A stretch of 64,000 bases of DNA from Caenorhabditis elegans (lineage: Eukaryota; Nematoda; Chromadorea; Rhabditida; Rhabditidae): assembly GCF_000002985.6 (NCBI RefSeq), contig NC_003283.11, positions 12,586,001-12,650,000 on the forward strand, given 5' to 3'. Below the pieces are notes generated by a model. That model searched no databases. It saw nothing but the letters and a program-made list of their open reading frames with translations, and was not told where the DNA came from. The translations under genes were made by a program, and so were the position numbers. This document shows, one piece after another, positions 13,080 through 24,739 of the stretch. The number at the start of each line of letters is the position of its first letter. Position 1 is the stretch's first letter.

Positions 13080-13143
13080 TTTTCTACTATTTTTGACTAA
13101 TTCTCCTGATCATCTGTGTTGATCTCAGATTCCTGTGTAGGAA

Positions 13144-13160
13144 TTTATTACCTGAAATAA
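13144..13160 (-). promoter_or_regulatory. Probable SL1 trans-splice acceptor of the first cluster gene
   Basis: The reverse strand reads TTTATTTCAG (AG at 13152-13153) followed by a 72-nt leader with no other acceptor before the ATG at 13079. This marks the likely mature 5' end of the cluster's first gene. Confidence 0.5.
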
Positions 13161-13687
13161 ATATTAAATATTATATACTATATCAAAAGCAAGAAATCAA
13201 CAATTAATCGCTTGAGCATGCTTTAAAAAACAAAAACTTCTGAAAAAAATTACTCCGCGCAAGTGCACTTGTTCGTAAAGTGTGGTGTATCGTCATAGTG
13301 TTTGCACAAAAACTTCTGGCGCCTCTCATTTAATCACACTCTCTCGCATTAAAAAAAATGTATTTTTGTTCCGATTGCAAAAACAAGTTTCAGTTTCATT
13401 TCTGGCTTTTAATTATTTTTCATTTGTAAAAATGCGATAAAACTTTGACTACATTATTCATAAAAACATGATCAGTTAATAATCTGTTTCTGCTCTACAT
13501 TAGTTTAGTTTCTTTATTTAAATTTCAGTAATTTCATCCCCGCTGCGAGAAAATGCAGCTTATATAAACAATATGCCTGTTCTGAAATCAGTTCCAATTA
13601 AATCCATGTTTTCTTCATTAATTTTCCAATTCAAATAAAAAAGGCGTCATTGTTTGCGTATTTTCCGTGCTGACGCGTTTCTCGTGT

Positions 13688-13755
13688 GGAAAACCATGAC
13701 ATATTGAGAGGGTTGTTTTTTGACAACAACGACCCTCTCACGAGACTGGTTTTCC
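13688..13755. repeat. Two-tier inverted repeat able to form a 68-nt hairpin
   Basis: Outer arms GGAAAACCA (13688-13696) and TGGTTTTCC (13747-13755) pair perfectly. Inner arms GAGAGGGTTGTT (13706-13717) and AACGACCCTCTC (13728-13739) pair with a single G-T. Arms are separated by internal loops of 9 and 7 nt and a terminal loop of about 10 nt. Confidence 0.6.
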
Positions 13756-14285
13756 TAGTTACTTTCGAAGCTTATCAGATTTTTTGGTTCAAAAATGAAA
13801 CAACCGTTCGTTGAAATCCAGTCACGTGTTTTCAGGGGTCCAAAACGTTATTTTTTCGTAAAATTTCGAATTGTCATCATTTAAAATTCCGAATAAAAAT
13901 AATTCAGACAGATATTAGTAAAACTTTTTTGTTTGTTTAGAATGAAATTCTCCTGATATATTGTTTATTTTGCTAACTTGAAAAACACTACTTATCAAGT
14001 TTAAAGTCAAGTTTTATTTACGGCGTACAAGAAAATGGTCCAGGAACTATTGTTGAAAATACAAAAGGCCAACACTTTTCATCCAGTTTTATGTAAATTT
14101 TGTGAACATTGAAACCCGAAAGTCGTTTTCTCAATTTTTTTTCAACGTTCAGTTTTTTCTGAAATCGTAATACCTCTCAAAATATTTTCAGCTGATATCT
14201 TCTCTTCCTTCAATCTACTATCTTCCCATTGCAGTTATTTTATTTTATTATTTACTGTAGCTGATATTCTTTAAGAAAAATAAAA

Positions 14286-17200
14286 ATGGTGAGTGGACGG
14301 TACAAACGTATTCGGGATAGAACGCGTCTATTTGAGAGCGACTCTGAGGACGACTTATCGTCGTCTGGATCTGTCACTGAAGCTGAAGAGCTCGATGAGG
14401 ACATTGATATGGAGGATTTGGACACTACAGAACTTGAAAATCTCCACAGTGATGGTTCGTACTTGTTTTTTGTTTGTTTTATGTGTCGTCTGAAATTTAT
14501 TACTGAAACGTTTGACCACTAGCTGATAAAAATTGTTTTAACTGATAGAGAGTCGCTTATAGTGCTAACACGTTTTTTGTTTCAGAAGACTGCCTAGAAG
14601 CAGAAGATGCAGATAAGAAACGAGAAAAACACTTCTGCAAAGAAATCTGGCAACTCAAAAAGTTACCGTATGGTGCTGAACTTGAAGAACAAGCCAATCA
14701 GCACTTTTTGATGATTAAAAAAGGACTAGCTGAGTCAATCTTACTGAACGATGCTGCATCAGGATTTTGCCACTGGACTATGGAACTGGACAAATATATC
14801 GATTATTACGGTCGGAGATTTTCAAAAGAAGAACACATTCAATTGATCAAAATATTTCTGCCATTGGTTAAAAAAGGAGCAATTTTCCGTAATGTGAAAA
14901 TTGCAATGCGAACTTTATATACACTTTTATGCAAGAAAGACTTCCTTACACGTCAAGATTTGGTCATCGAGTGGCGGCCACTGATGGAACTTTATGTGGA
15001 AGTAACATTCAAAAATTTGGAAGAAGATGGATTGTTCTTGATGCCCGATGGATTCCGGTCCGATCTTCACACGCTCATTTTCTATGCACGACCATATTTT
15101 TCCGACGAATCAGTCCAGGAGGTTCTTGATGAAGTTCGTCCGTACATGTGTATTTGGGATGAATCGTGCCTTCGTTACTGGAAATTATTGGATTTATTTT
15201 TGTGTACCGCTATGCCAGTGGAAAGGCAGCTTACTCACGGATGTGGCATTTGGTTCGACGAAGCATGGTACTGGTATGAGGAAATTTCAAATAATTCACT
15301 TTTTGAAACGCAAGCCATCAAAATGTTTGCCAGACTTTCAGTAGAATGTCCCGGTCATATTGATTGGACGGATAAGCTCGATTTGATATTTTCACGGCTT
15401 TTGAGAGCATTGCGGCTTGGCCACGTCACTGGGCTTTGTCAGATTTTCAATCAAGAGTATGGATCTATTTGGCTAGTTTTCATGATGGGAACACAGTCAC
15501 ACGAGAAACTGATGAGCCATTTGCGAGATTTGTTCAATCAAGTTGAATCTTTCATGCATCCGTCGAATAATGGTCTTCATACACAACACATCATGGTTTT
15601 ACTTTCAAAGCTTCTATCGAACACGATTCTTCGCTTGAAGCGTGAAAGATCAGAGAAAACTCAACATCGTACGCGAACTTTGACACCGGTAAGATAATTT
15701 TTCATGTATTGTTAATTTAAAAATATATTTCAGATTCCGGAACATATGCGTCTTACACAGGCACACCTTGACGAGCTTGTTAATCTGATGTTGCCGTGTC
15801 TCAAATTAATGGCATTCACAAAAAGCTGTAAAGAACTTGTCAGTCCAGCCTTTCGATCTGCTTGTCTTCTTTGCCCAAAGATAATTCTACCGATTGTTCT
15901 TGATATGGTTTACCCTGCTCTCGAAACACTTGTTGAGCCCCATCGTCTTCTTCAAACTTTAGGAACTCTCCTGGGAGTGCTCATTCCACTTGTAAAAGAT
16001 GAACCAGATGCTGATGGAAAAACGTATCGAACGCATGTTATTACCATTCTCAATTCGTTGCTTCCTGGTCTCGATTGCAATGATATCAGCAAATGTATGG
16101 TAACGTATCAAATTATTGGAGTTATCGTGAATATGATTCCGATTGTCGACTGCTCAGAGGCTGTGCATACGCGATGTGATCTCACTGAAGATGAAAAGGA
16201 ACTTTGTTCGGCCACAGCAAACTTTGATTCAATTATCTCGATGCTTATGGATCGAATGTTCGAAATGCTCATTGCAGTAGGTCAAACAGCCAGTTCAACA
16301 AGCACACACGGTTCAATTGCTGCCAAAACCGGAAATAATATTGAAGATCAAATCTTCCATCGTGGAACTCTATCGGTTTTTAAGGGAATCTGCCGAAATA
16401 GTAGTACCGAATTATTCAATATCGCTGTCAATAAGTTATATAATGTTGCTTGTGAACATGTATTCGACAGTCGAATTGCCAACGATGTTATTGGGGACAT
16501 GATGCAAGTTGCTTGCAAGTTTCATCCAGAGATTGCATTCCAGAAATTCTTCAAATTGATTATTTCCAAGCTACAAGGATGTATTACGCGTAAGTCATTT
16601 CTAATATCTGTTCAATAAAATTTTTAATTTAATTACAGCTGAATTCTACACTGACGAAAAAGTCGAGTTTGGAACGCTGTGGTGGATTTCTATCGCATCT
16701 CGAATGATAAAAGTTCATCCAAAATTACTGCTGGATAATTGGCATCTTGTCGAAACGCTGATGGATCTTGTGATGCCATTAAAGAAATGCACAACAGCCA
16801 CCGAAAAAGCTCTGAATGTTCTCGATAATGTTCTGGACCAACTCACTTCGATTCAAATCAATTCGCTAGTGGAACGTCGAAAAATGTACGATCTACCGAC
16901 CGACCAATTTCTCGCCATTCGTCATTGGGCAGCACCTGTGGAGAAGAAAAACTGGAATCCGGAATGGATAATTCCCACTCAAGAATCAATTGACAGAGCT
17001 ACACAGCTTTTGAGAACTTGGTTGGTACCTACAATTGATGCGCTGAATGCACCAAATGGAATCCCCAAAAAGGAAATATTACATCGTCTCTATCTTATCA
17101 GAAGTGCTCTTCTAGGTGCTTGTTTCTCTTTGCCTCTTCTCGAAGGAACTATTCTTCCACTTTGTGATTCTCACATTATTAATCCTGAGAATGAATTAGT

Positions 17201-20200
17201 GACAGTTGTGAAGCCAAAAGGAACTCCTGAAATCTCAATTGACGGAAAAAATGTGCGACAAATGGCATTGGATTGTACAATCGGCCTCATTGACTGGTTA
17301 TTAGAGCATTCACCGGACGACGTTAAATCAATTCAAGAAGCTATCTCGATACTTAGAGGTCTTCCTATGAATCGTGGATACACGAAGGAACTCTACAATA
17401 CTTCCTCAACGAGTTACCGTGTTACAAAAACAATGTTGTGCGACAAATTGGCTGGAAATCGAAGCAATATTGAAATGATCGTAGAGGAATATGTAATGTT
17501 GTTGCATCGAAAGCGTCTTGCTCAAACTCAGGGATGGCATTATAACGAGCAACACAAGAGAATTCAAGATACCCTGTTGAAAGTTGCGACCAGTACGTAC
17601 AGTGAGGTAATCGTTTTTTCTATTTTTATTCAAAGTATCGCTAGTGGGATTTTGTCTAAATACACTTATAATAATAATCCAAAACGACCGATTTTCATAA
17701 TAAAACACTCCAAAAAATTTTAGATTTTTCATAATTTCCGGTTAACATTTTGGCACATTGCCAAAAGTTTGAAAAATATGAGCTTTTGAGGAAATCCAAA
17801 GCAATGTCGCATGGTTCGACCCCTACAATGTTTTAATACAAATAATTAAAATTAAATTAAACTATAAAAAATGTAGGAGAATTTTTTTTGGAAAAAACTG
17901 AGCAATTGTCACTTTTTGACAGTAAATTTATAAAAATTCAAAATAATTTTGAAAAGTTTTATTGTGATACTCGGTTATTTTGGCACCATATGAGTAGTTT
18001 TTAACATTTTTCCCAATGGAGCTACTCCACCTTTAATGCTGCATCTATTGCTAAAAGCAGAATGTTTTAAAATTTTACAGTACGATAATTTGTAAATTTT
18101 TCAGAATCGAGCCAAGGCGCAGAATATTCTGCTGGGAAAGCTTCGCGAACATCCATACTCCTATAAACACATTGTTAACGATATTCTGGAGTTTCTTCAG
18201 CCCGGCAATGATGTTACTCACGAACAACTTAAAGGAGCTCTGTATCTTCTGATCGATGGAAAAAAGCAGTCACTAATGCTTCGCATGGAATTCGAACAAC
18301 AGTATAAAATTTGGCCAGCGCTCATTAAAGTTCAACACAGTGAAAAACCCACAATAATTGCTCTCCTCGAAACTGCTCAAAATATGATCGTCGATAATTA
18401 TGAAAGTTATCGGCTAAAATATGAATGGGAACCAGCAAATGTGGAAGCTGCATGGAAGTTGCTGAAAGCTGCCGATGAAACATCTCCCTTGTACGATGCA
18501 GACATGCTTCAAGGACCATCAACAGCTGAGTTGGAGAAATACAAGAATTTGTTAACTGAAAAATATGAAAAGTCAAAGTCAAATTATTTCTTACTGATTG
18601 AACAACTATTCACTCTAGCCAACGATCCAACTCTTCATTGGCGTCCTCTTGACATGGCCTATTCTATGCTTTCAATGCAAGTAAGACGAGATTGCCCATT
18701 ACCGGACAATGTCGTGAAGATGTTCGTTCGTCTTCTCATTAATGATACTGTGAAGACGAGACGAATTGCATCAGCTGTGGTTGCTTCATGGCTAAAGATG
18801 ACAAAACCAAAAGCTGTGAAGCGCGAATATGTGATTCCTTATAAAGCACCGAACACAGCGATTGGAGCCAAACATCCTATTCCATACGGATTCAGAACAG
18901 ACAACAGGTGCATGATGTATGAGGAAGAAAAACTGCCAAAGACTGACGAAGAATGGGACTCATTCCAGTTCTGTAGCAAGCAACATTGGGGAATCTACAC
19001 ATGGCCGGCAAAGCTGATCACCTATGCACCATTGAAAGAACAGACGGCGATTGACAGAAGTTACGAACAATTCAGTGAAGTCGAAAAGTACATTGTGGAT
19101 ATGTTCCAAGATGAAAAGTTTATGACACGGCTCCGTGAACTGTTCTCCATTGAAATGAAGAAAGAAGACGAAGTGTTCAATGCGGTTCATTTTTCATTGT
19201 TCCAAGGATTATTCCGATGTTATGGAGATGTATTGACACATGCATTCCGCACGCAGCTTGAGATTCTTCTAGCCAGCTCCAAGGAATACGAACAAAAGTT
19301 AGCAGCAGAGATTACGGCTGGTTTGATGAATGGCTCGAAGTTGTGGAGGTACGAAAAGCAGAGAAAAATGTGGAATTGGCTCGACCCGATGCTCACGAAA
19401 ACATTTGAACTGATGAAAGAAGACGGCTTACGAAATTGGGGAGTGGCTATCGCTACAGTATGTGGATGCTCAGAGGCACGTATGCTGAAACCTCTTATCG
19501 ATTTGTTGTTCAAGCTGGTGGAAAGGCCAACAGATAATGCTTATGCTGCTAGCAGCAGAATGTTCTTAATACAATCGGCTCTCTGTCAATTTGAATGGAG
19601 AGGTGTTGAACTGTGGAACAAGCTGGTAGAAATGATGAAAGGATGTCTTGTACAGCCGTTCGCGAATTTGAGAGACCGTGTCGCAATGTAAGTTTGGTTC
19701 ATTTGTTTTGTTGCTCAATTATTATAAAGTTCATTGTTTAATCAATAAGTTTTCAGTTCCCTCGTGTCCGCCACTTGGTACGACCTTCCAGCTGTTGGTA
19801 CGGATCCTTCTCTTCCTAAACGATTGCAACCTCCAAGAATTGCGGATATCTCTGAACAATACAAAGAACTACTTGGAAGCTGCTGGGACGAGGTGCGAAT
19901 GATCCGTGAATCTGATACCAGCAACGGAACCAGCTCTAACATCAATGGATCAGCTTCTCTATCAGTTGCAAATCATTCTGGCGAATCTATGAGCCACTCA
20001 GCTTCAAGTGCATCTCTCGCTGAAGTCTCCGAAGTGAAGAAACAAGCTCGTCTTACACTCCGAGCCGTCATTTCCTTTGTCTTCAATACATGTAACCAAT
20101 CTTATGATGCCTATCCACCAACGTTCATTCCAATGTTACCTCTCTGGTGTCATTATTCAAACGATGTTGGAGATGAGGAACTACAAAAGACATGTGCTGC

Positions 20201-20914
20201 TCTATGTGTTGGACAAATGGAGGCCAACTACATTTCTCCGGAAAATGCGCCAGAAGTTATTCGACAATTCCAACAACTTCTTTCGTCTCCCTGTTGGTGG
20301 AAATCAAAGGTTGCTGCCTTGAAAATGCTCCGAATGCTTGTGTTCTCCAACAGATTTGTATTCAGGATCCATCGTGATGATATCGGTAGGTTGAAACATC
20401 ATTTGGGATTTCAATTTTTTTTAATGTTTAAAATAAATTTTATTTTCAGGTATGATCCTCGTCAACTCACTCAATGACAATCAAATCGAAGTTCGTGAAA
20501 GAGCGACAGATGCCCTAAGTACACTTCTTCAAGCTAAATTCTTCGAGACAACACCAGAACTTGTTACCAAATTCAGTACAGCTGCCCATTCAAAAGATCA
20601 AATTCAAGGGCATGCTGGTGTTCTCGGATTGTCAGCTATTGTGCTAGCTTTTCCATACTCTGTTCCAGAGTTTCTCCCGGGAGTCCTAATGACTATTTGT
20701 CGGTTTGCCACTGACAAGAGTGCCACAATACGGGTAAATTCGATAGTTTTTAAAATTTCATCGAATCGTTTTTTTTCAGGAAGCTGTAAAACGTACTCTT
20801 TCGGAGTTCAAACGTACTCATCAAGATTCGTGGCGTGAGCATGAGCAACAATTCAACGAGGATCAACTCATGGTGCTCCGAGATTTGCTCATTTCTCCCA
20901 ATTACTATGTCTAG
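14286..20914 (+). CDS. psme-4: Proteasome activator PA200/Blm10 homologue (PSME4)
   Basis: Exons 14286-14454, 14586-15688, 15734-16589, 16639-17606, 18105-19687, 19757-20385, 20450-20733 and 20780-20914 give 1,908 aa, close to human PSME4 (about 1,840). The protein starts with a basic then strongly acidic leader, followed by a giant HEAT-repeat solenoid, including the conserved [11 protein letters not shown] and [19 protein letters not shown] regions. It ends in ...SPNYYV, a hydrophobic-Tyr-X (HbYX) tail of the kind that docks into the 20S alpha ring and opens the gate. PA200 promotes ATP-independent breakdown of peptides and acetylated histones in the nucleus. The gene is C14C10.5 from memory. 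Intron 4 (17607-18104) is the only long intron. Confidence 0.95.
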
Positions 20915-21283
20915 AATATCTTCCGATAGTGATAGTTCGTAGTAGCGCTGTGTTGTGTGTACGTATCTCCGAACGCTTTATCATTTTGCATTTCGCCGGT
21001 TTTTTTGTCTATTTTCCTCTCCCGTTTATATTTTCCATTTCGAAACGGTGTTCTCACATTTCCCATTCTCCTGTTTGTACCCCCCAGTCTCTTCCTCCCC
21101 CGTTCTATTTTATATATCTTGCCCCGAGTATTCACACTATCCCATGCCGTTTCCCTTTTGAACACATTGTTCTGTGCAGTTTATTTATTTTTTGCTAACT
21201 TCATCCCACAACCCTTTCGGAAGTTAATTTATATCCATTTTACCTTGTATACCACAATTTCATACAAATGAATCACTACGCCG

Positions 21284-21293
21284 AATAAATAAA
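21284..21293 (+). terminator. Poly(A) signals of psme-4
   Basis: Two overlapping AATAAA hexamers. Cleavage here would leave about 100 bp to the erg-28 splice acceptor, the typical intercistronic spacing of C. elegans SL2 operons. Confidence 0.6.
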
Positions 21294-21401
21294 TTGAGAT
21301 TTGGAGTATCTGATTTCGGGTTAATCTAAAAATTGTATTCGTATAGTGCGATTCCTGAAAGATTCCTGAAATAGCAGTTCAACTGAATATAAATTTTAAA
21401 A

Positions 21402-21412
21402 TTAGTTTTCAG
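21402..21412 (+). promoter_or_regulatory. Trans-splice acceptor of erg-28
   Basis: TTAGTTTTCAG ends two bases before the erg-28 ATG. Its position about 105-120 bp after the psme-4 poly(A) signals suggests SL2 trans-splicing. Confidence 0.6.
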
Positions 21413-21414
21413 AA

Positions 21415-21963
21415 ATGGAGAGAAGCACCAGAGCATGGATGTCAATAGTTGTAGTTCAAGCAATGGGAAGTGTATGGATGTGCTATGCAAAACAGAATTC
21501 TGCATCTCACTATACTTCAACATTGCCAGCTCTTTCTAGAGCTCATGCTCTTCCGTTGGCATTGCTTTGTATCTTGAGGTATTATTTCAATATTCAAAAA
21601 AGTTAAAAACAAGGAAGATTTCTGTTATTATTTTTCAGAATCGTTCTAATCTTCGACTTTCGTAACTTCTCAATTCACATTGCTCACATTCTGCTCTCAA
21701 TCCTCACAGCCATCCATACAATGACTGAAGTATTCTTCTATCAATCTATGTCTTATGGAATTGTCACTGTCACAGAAGTCACTCTCAACAGTTTTTCAGT
21801 TGTTGTTATGCTAACTTTCCTACTCTCTCCATCATTCAAAAACGAACAAGAAGGAAAAGAAAAACGAGCTAGAAAAGTGACAGCAAAACACTATATGGAA
21901 GGAGAAATGCTTACTCCGGAAGATGACGATGAACTTGTTCAGGCGTACAAAAAATGGAAATAA
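21415..21963 (+). CDS. erg-28: ERG28 homologue, ER membrane scaffold protein
   Basis: Exons 21415-21578 and 21639-21963 give 162 aa. The protein has four hydrophobic segments, with the ERG28 family hallmarks of an early helix containing VVVQAMGSVWMCY, the R-I-x-L-I-F-D-x-R-N motif at the exon join, an H-I-x-H-I-L helix, and the TEVFFY...G..TVTEV segment. The C-terminus is charged and cytosolic (DDDELVQAYKKWK). In yeast ERG28 tethers sterol demethylation enzymes. Nematodes do not make sterols de novo, and C. elegans ERG-28 (C14C10.6) is reported to promote ER exit of the BK channel SLO-1. It is probably co-transcribed with psme-4. Confidence 0.93.
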
Positions 21964-22170
21964 GTGTTATAATGAATTATTTATGTACCATTTTATTTAC
22001 TAATCATATTCTAAGTTTCTAAATGTATTGCTTTAATCTCGCCATAATTAATATAAGATCTCACATATGTATAACTTTGGAAAAGCTTTAATAAACAAAA
22101 ATACTTTATTTGCTTCTTTTCATACATCGTTCGTCTCTAAAATCTTGGCAATCTTTCAATATTCATAAAT

Positions 22171-22947
22171 TCACTTTCTTCCATATGTGTAATAATATGG
22201 ATAAGTGTAATAGTACAGAGGTTGAGCTGCTGCTGCAACCGATCCTGTTTGTTGAACATTTCCAGATTGATCTCGTTGAACTGTTCCACTATATTGTTGA
22301 TTTCCCTGTGCATATTGAGTCTGCTGTTGTTGAGGTTGTTGGGCATATATTTGTTGATTACTAAAATCTGTTTGTTGGGTGGCTGCTGCACCAACTGTAG
22401 CTGTAGGATAATAGTAATAGTATGGAGTATAATAGCTCGTTGGATAGTACAAGTGTTGCGCAGAGGCCACAGCAAGAAGGGAGAACAGAGCAAGGAAACT
22501 GAAAATTAAGCAATTGACGTTGAACGTATGAACAATAAACTTATCTCAAATCTTATGTTTATAAAAAATAAGTAATCAAGCTATTAAAAATTAAGCTATA
22601 TATATAGCCCAATAGGGTACTGCTAAGCAACGTTTTCGTGAGTCATTAAAGTGTAGTTTCAAATTTTTCCGAGTTAACAATACAATAAAAAAAAGTTTCT
22701 ATAGTTTGTGTGCTTGTTCACATGTTTCAGGCCACTGCTCAGTGGATGCTTACTCCAAAAACCCTGTGTTCTATATTGTCAGTTTGTCTGGGTCTACAGT
22801 AATACGTTTCAAAATTTAAACTAAATATCAAAACTATTATTTTAAAAAGATTCAATAAAACTAACGTTAAAATAACAATTCTAGATGAAAAACTGATTCA
22901 CAAAAGCAAATTAAATTTTATATTAAATTTGAGACTCACGTCTTCAT
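22171..22947 (-). CDS. Small secreted Gln/Tyr-rich protein, paralogue 1
   Basis: An 8-nt first coding exon (22940-22947) joins a second exon (22171-22498) to give 111 aa. It has a signal peptide (MKTFLALFSLLAVASA), then LYYPTSYYTPYYYYYPTA, a Gln-rich middle and a Tyr-rich end, ...YYYTYGRK. The GRK terminus would allow trimming and C-terminal amidation. I do not recognise a family beyond low-complexity secreted peptides of nematode epidermis or gut. A TATA element lies about 50 bp upstream of the ATG (22996-23003). It is the mirror-image partner of the gene at 24133-24739. Confidence 0.85.
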
Positions 22948-22995
22948 TTTGGGGAAAGTTATATTTAGAATGATTAAGTCCAGTGTGTCGTTACC

Positions 22996-23003
22996 ATTTT
23001 ATA
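22996..23003 (-). promoter_or_regulatory. TATA element of Gln/Tyr-rich gene 1
   Basis: TATAAAAT on the reverse strand, 49 bp upstream of the ATG. Confidence 0.55.
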
Positions 23004-24075
23004 CTTACTCGCCACACTCCCAAATTCCATCAGTGGCTCCTACAAATCACCAAAAAACTAAAAATAGTTTGTTCTACACCTCTCTCCTCACATTCCATCT
23101 TCACACAAAGTAGTAGATCAAAGAAGCGCGAAATACTGAAAATCTGCAAATTTCTATCTTTTCACTTTTTCTGTCATTTTCTTGTCAACAACATGTTCTT
23201 GGGACTCCCGAAATACGCATGTACATCCTTGCTTTGTTTGCTATTTTTCAGAAACACAAAATGACTTACAAACAAAAAATGTAGTGTTTACCCGTGGTCT
23301 TTATCGTGGTTTCTTGTGGAATTGTATATTACTAATAAGATTGGAAACATGGGTTGACCATAAATTGATCACAGTTATTATTGATTCATATGACTTAGAA
23401 GGTATCCAAGGTTCAGAGATTGACTAAAATAATGTTTGCTAGATCCCTGTAGAAGTTTATCACATAAAAGTCACTAAACTCTTTATAATTTTGGTTCAAA
23501 CCGTGAAAATGATCATTTTTGGCATAACAACGTTAGACCAGTTGAAAATGATTTTCCAGCCGTTTATTTACATGAAAAGTCGTCGAATTTTTCGTGCTCA
23601 AAGCTCAAAGTTTTCTGTTAAAAATTATTTAGTAATTATTAACTTCGAGCTTACTAGAAATTTGACCCATTGTTTAGATTCAGATGAGTCAGTTTTACAG
23701 ATTTGTAATTTGATAATGTTATTACTATAGCCATTTAGCATCTTGCACTTTTAATTAAATATCAATCTAAGGTATCAATCTTGAGCCTTGATCATTATCA
23801 CCATTATCAAATTGAACCGTTTTAGCTTGCCGCCAACTGCCATTCTCAATGAAGTCCTTTTGAAAGTCAACAAACTCAGAGTCTTGCTCTCTTTGCTTTC
23901 TCACTATTTCTTTTGATTGGGCTCTTTTCTCTTGACCTCGAGTTTACTCAGTAACTTTGTGGTTGGCATGGATGGAATAAAAGAAAAACATACAATCGTG
24001 GAGTTTTTTCGCAGTTTTTTTCGGAATGCAACTGATGATGACAGTATTGGGTTAGACACACCCATTGAAATAAGG

Positions 24076-24084
24076 TATAAAAAT
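24076..24084 (+). promoter_or_regulatory. TATA element of Gln/Tyr-rich gene 2
   Basis: TATAAAAAT about 50 bp upstream of the ATG at 24133, mirroring the partner gene's arrangement. Confidence 0.55.
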
Positions 24085-24132
24085 GATCAAACGAAAAATC
24101 TTCACCATTTCTGCTCACTTCAATCGAACGAA

Positions 24133-24739
24133 ATGAACACGTAAGTTTTCTAGCAAACGATTTATGTTATCATTAGGTAGGATGTGCATCATTCATTCGT
24201 AAATTTTCAGCCTCCTTGCTCTTTGCTCACTTCTTGCTGTGGCTTCTGCCCAATACTTGTATTATCCAACAAGTTATTACACACCATACTATTACTATTA
24301 TCCAACCGCTGCAGTTGCTGGTACCACTGGAGTTGCTCAGCAAACTCAGGCTGGTGGAGCTTCCCAACAAGCTTATGCTCAACAGCAACCACAACAAAAC
24401 CAACAGTATGCTCAAGGAACCCAACAACAACAACAACAGTATTATCCACAACAAACGCAACAGGGTCAGCAACAACAAACTCTTCAATACCAACAAGGAG
24501 TTCAACAGCAACCAGTACAGTATGATCAATCAGGAAATACCCAACAGGTTCAATATGATCAATCATCCCAAATGCAGCAACAACCACAACAACAACAGCA
24601 ATACACGCCTCAATATGATCAATCTGGAAATACTCAAAATCATCAGCAAGGAACTCAACAGACTGGAGCTGTGGCTGCTCAGCCACCTTACTACTATTAT
24701 ACATCTCCATACTATTATTATGCTTATGGAAGAAAATAG
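24133..24739 (+). CDS. Small secreted Gln/Tyr-rich protein, paralogue 2
   Basis: An 8-nt first coding exon (24133-24140) and exon 24211-24739 give 178 aa. The signal peptide (MNTLLALCSLLAVASA), the following LYYPTSYYTPYYYYYPTA and the C-terminal YYYYAYGRK are nearly the same as in paralogue 1, so the two arose by inverted duplication. The middle is longer and carries degenerate repeats of Q-Y-D-Q-S-G-N-T-Q (three copies). It may be an extracellular matrix or cuticle-associated polymer, or a source of Tyr-rich peptides; the sequence alone does not decide. Confidence 0.85.

Larger units (their letters stand above)
13080..14285. other. Divergent promoter region between the mma-1 cluster and psme-4
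   Basis: About 1.2 kb between two divergently transcribed units, so it should carry both promoters. It has no gene I can support. It contains a strong inverted repeat at 13688-13755 and a shorter one (GCGTCA at 13644 against TGACGC at 13671). Confidence 0.5.
22948..24132. other. Shared region between the divergent Gln/Tyr-rich genes
   Basis: About 1.2 kb, AT-rich, with a TATA element close to each gene (22996-23003 reverse, 24076-24084 forward). Open frames inside show no coding character. Confidence 0.5.

Noticed and set aside
17748-17766. Palindrome TTTTGGCA-CAT-TGCCAAAA in psme-4 intron 4
   Set aside because: Too short and AT-rich to claim a function; no flanking duplication or second arm.
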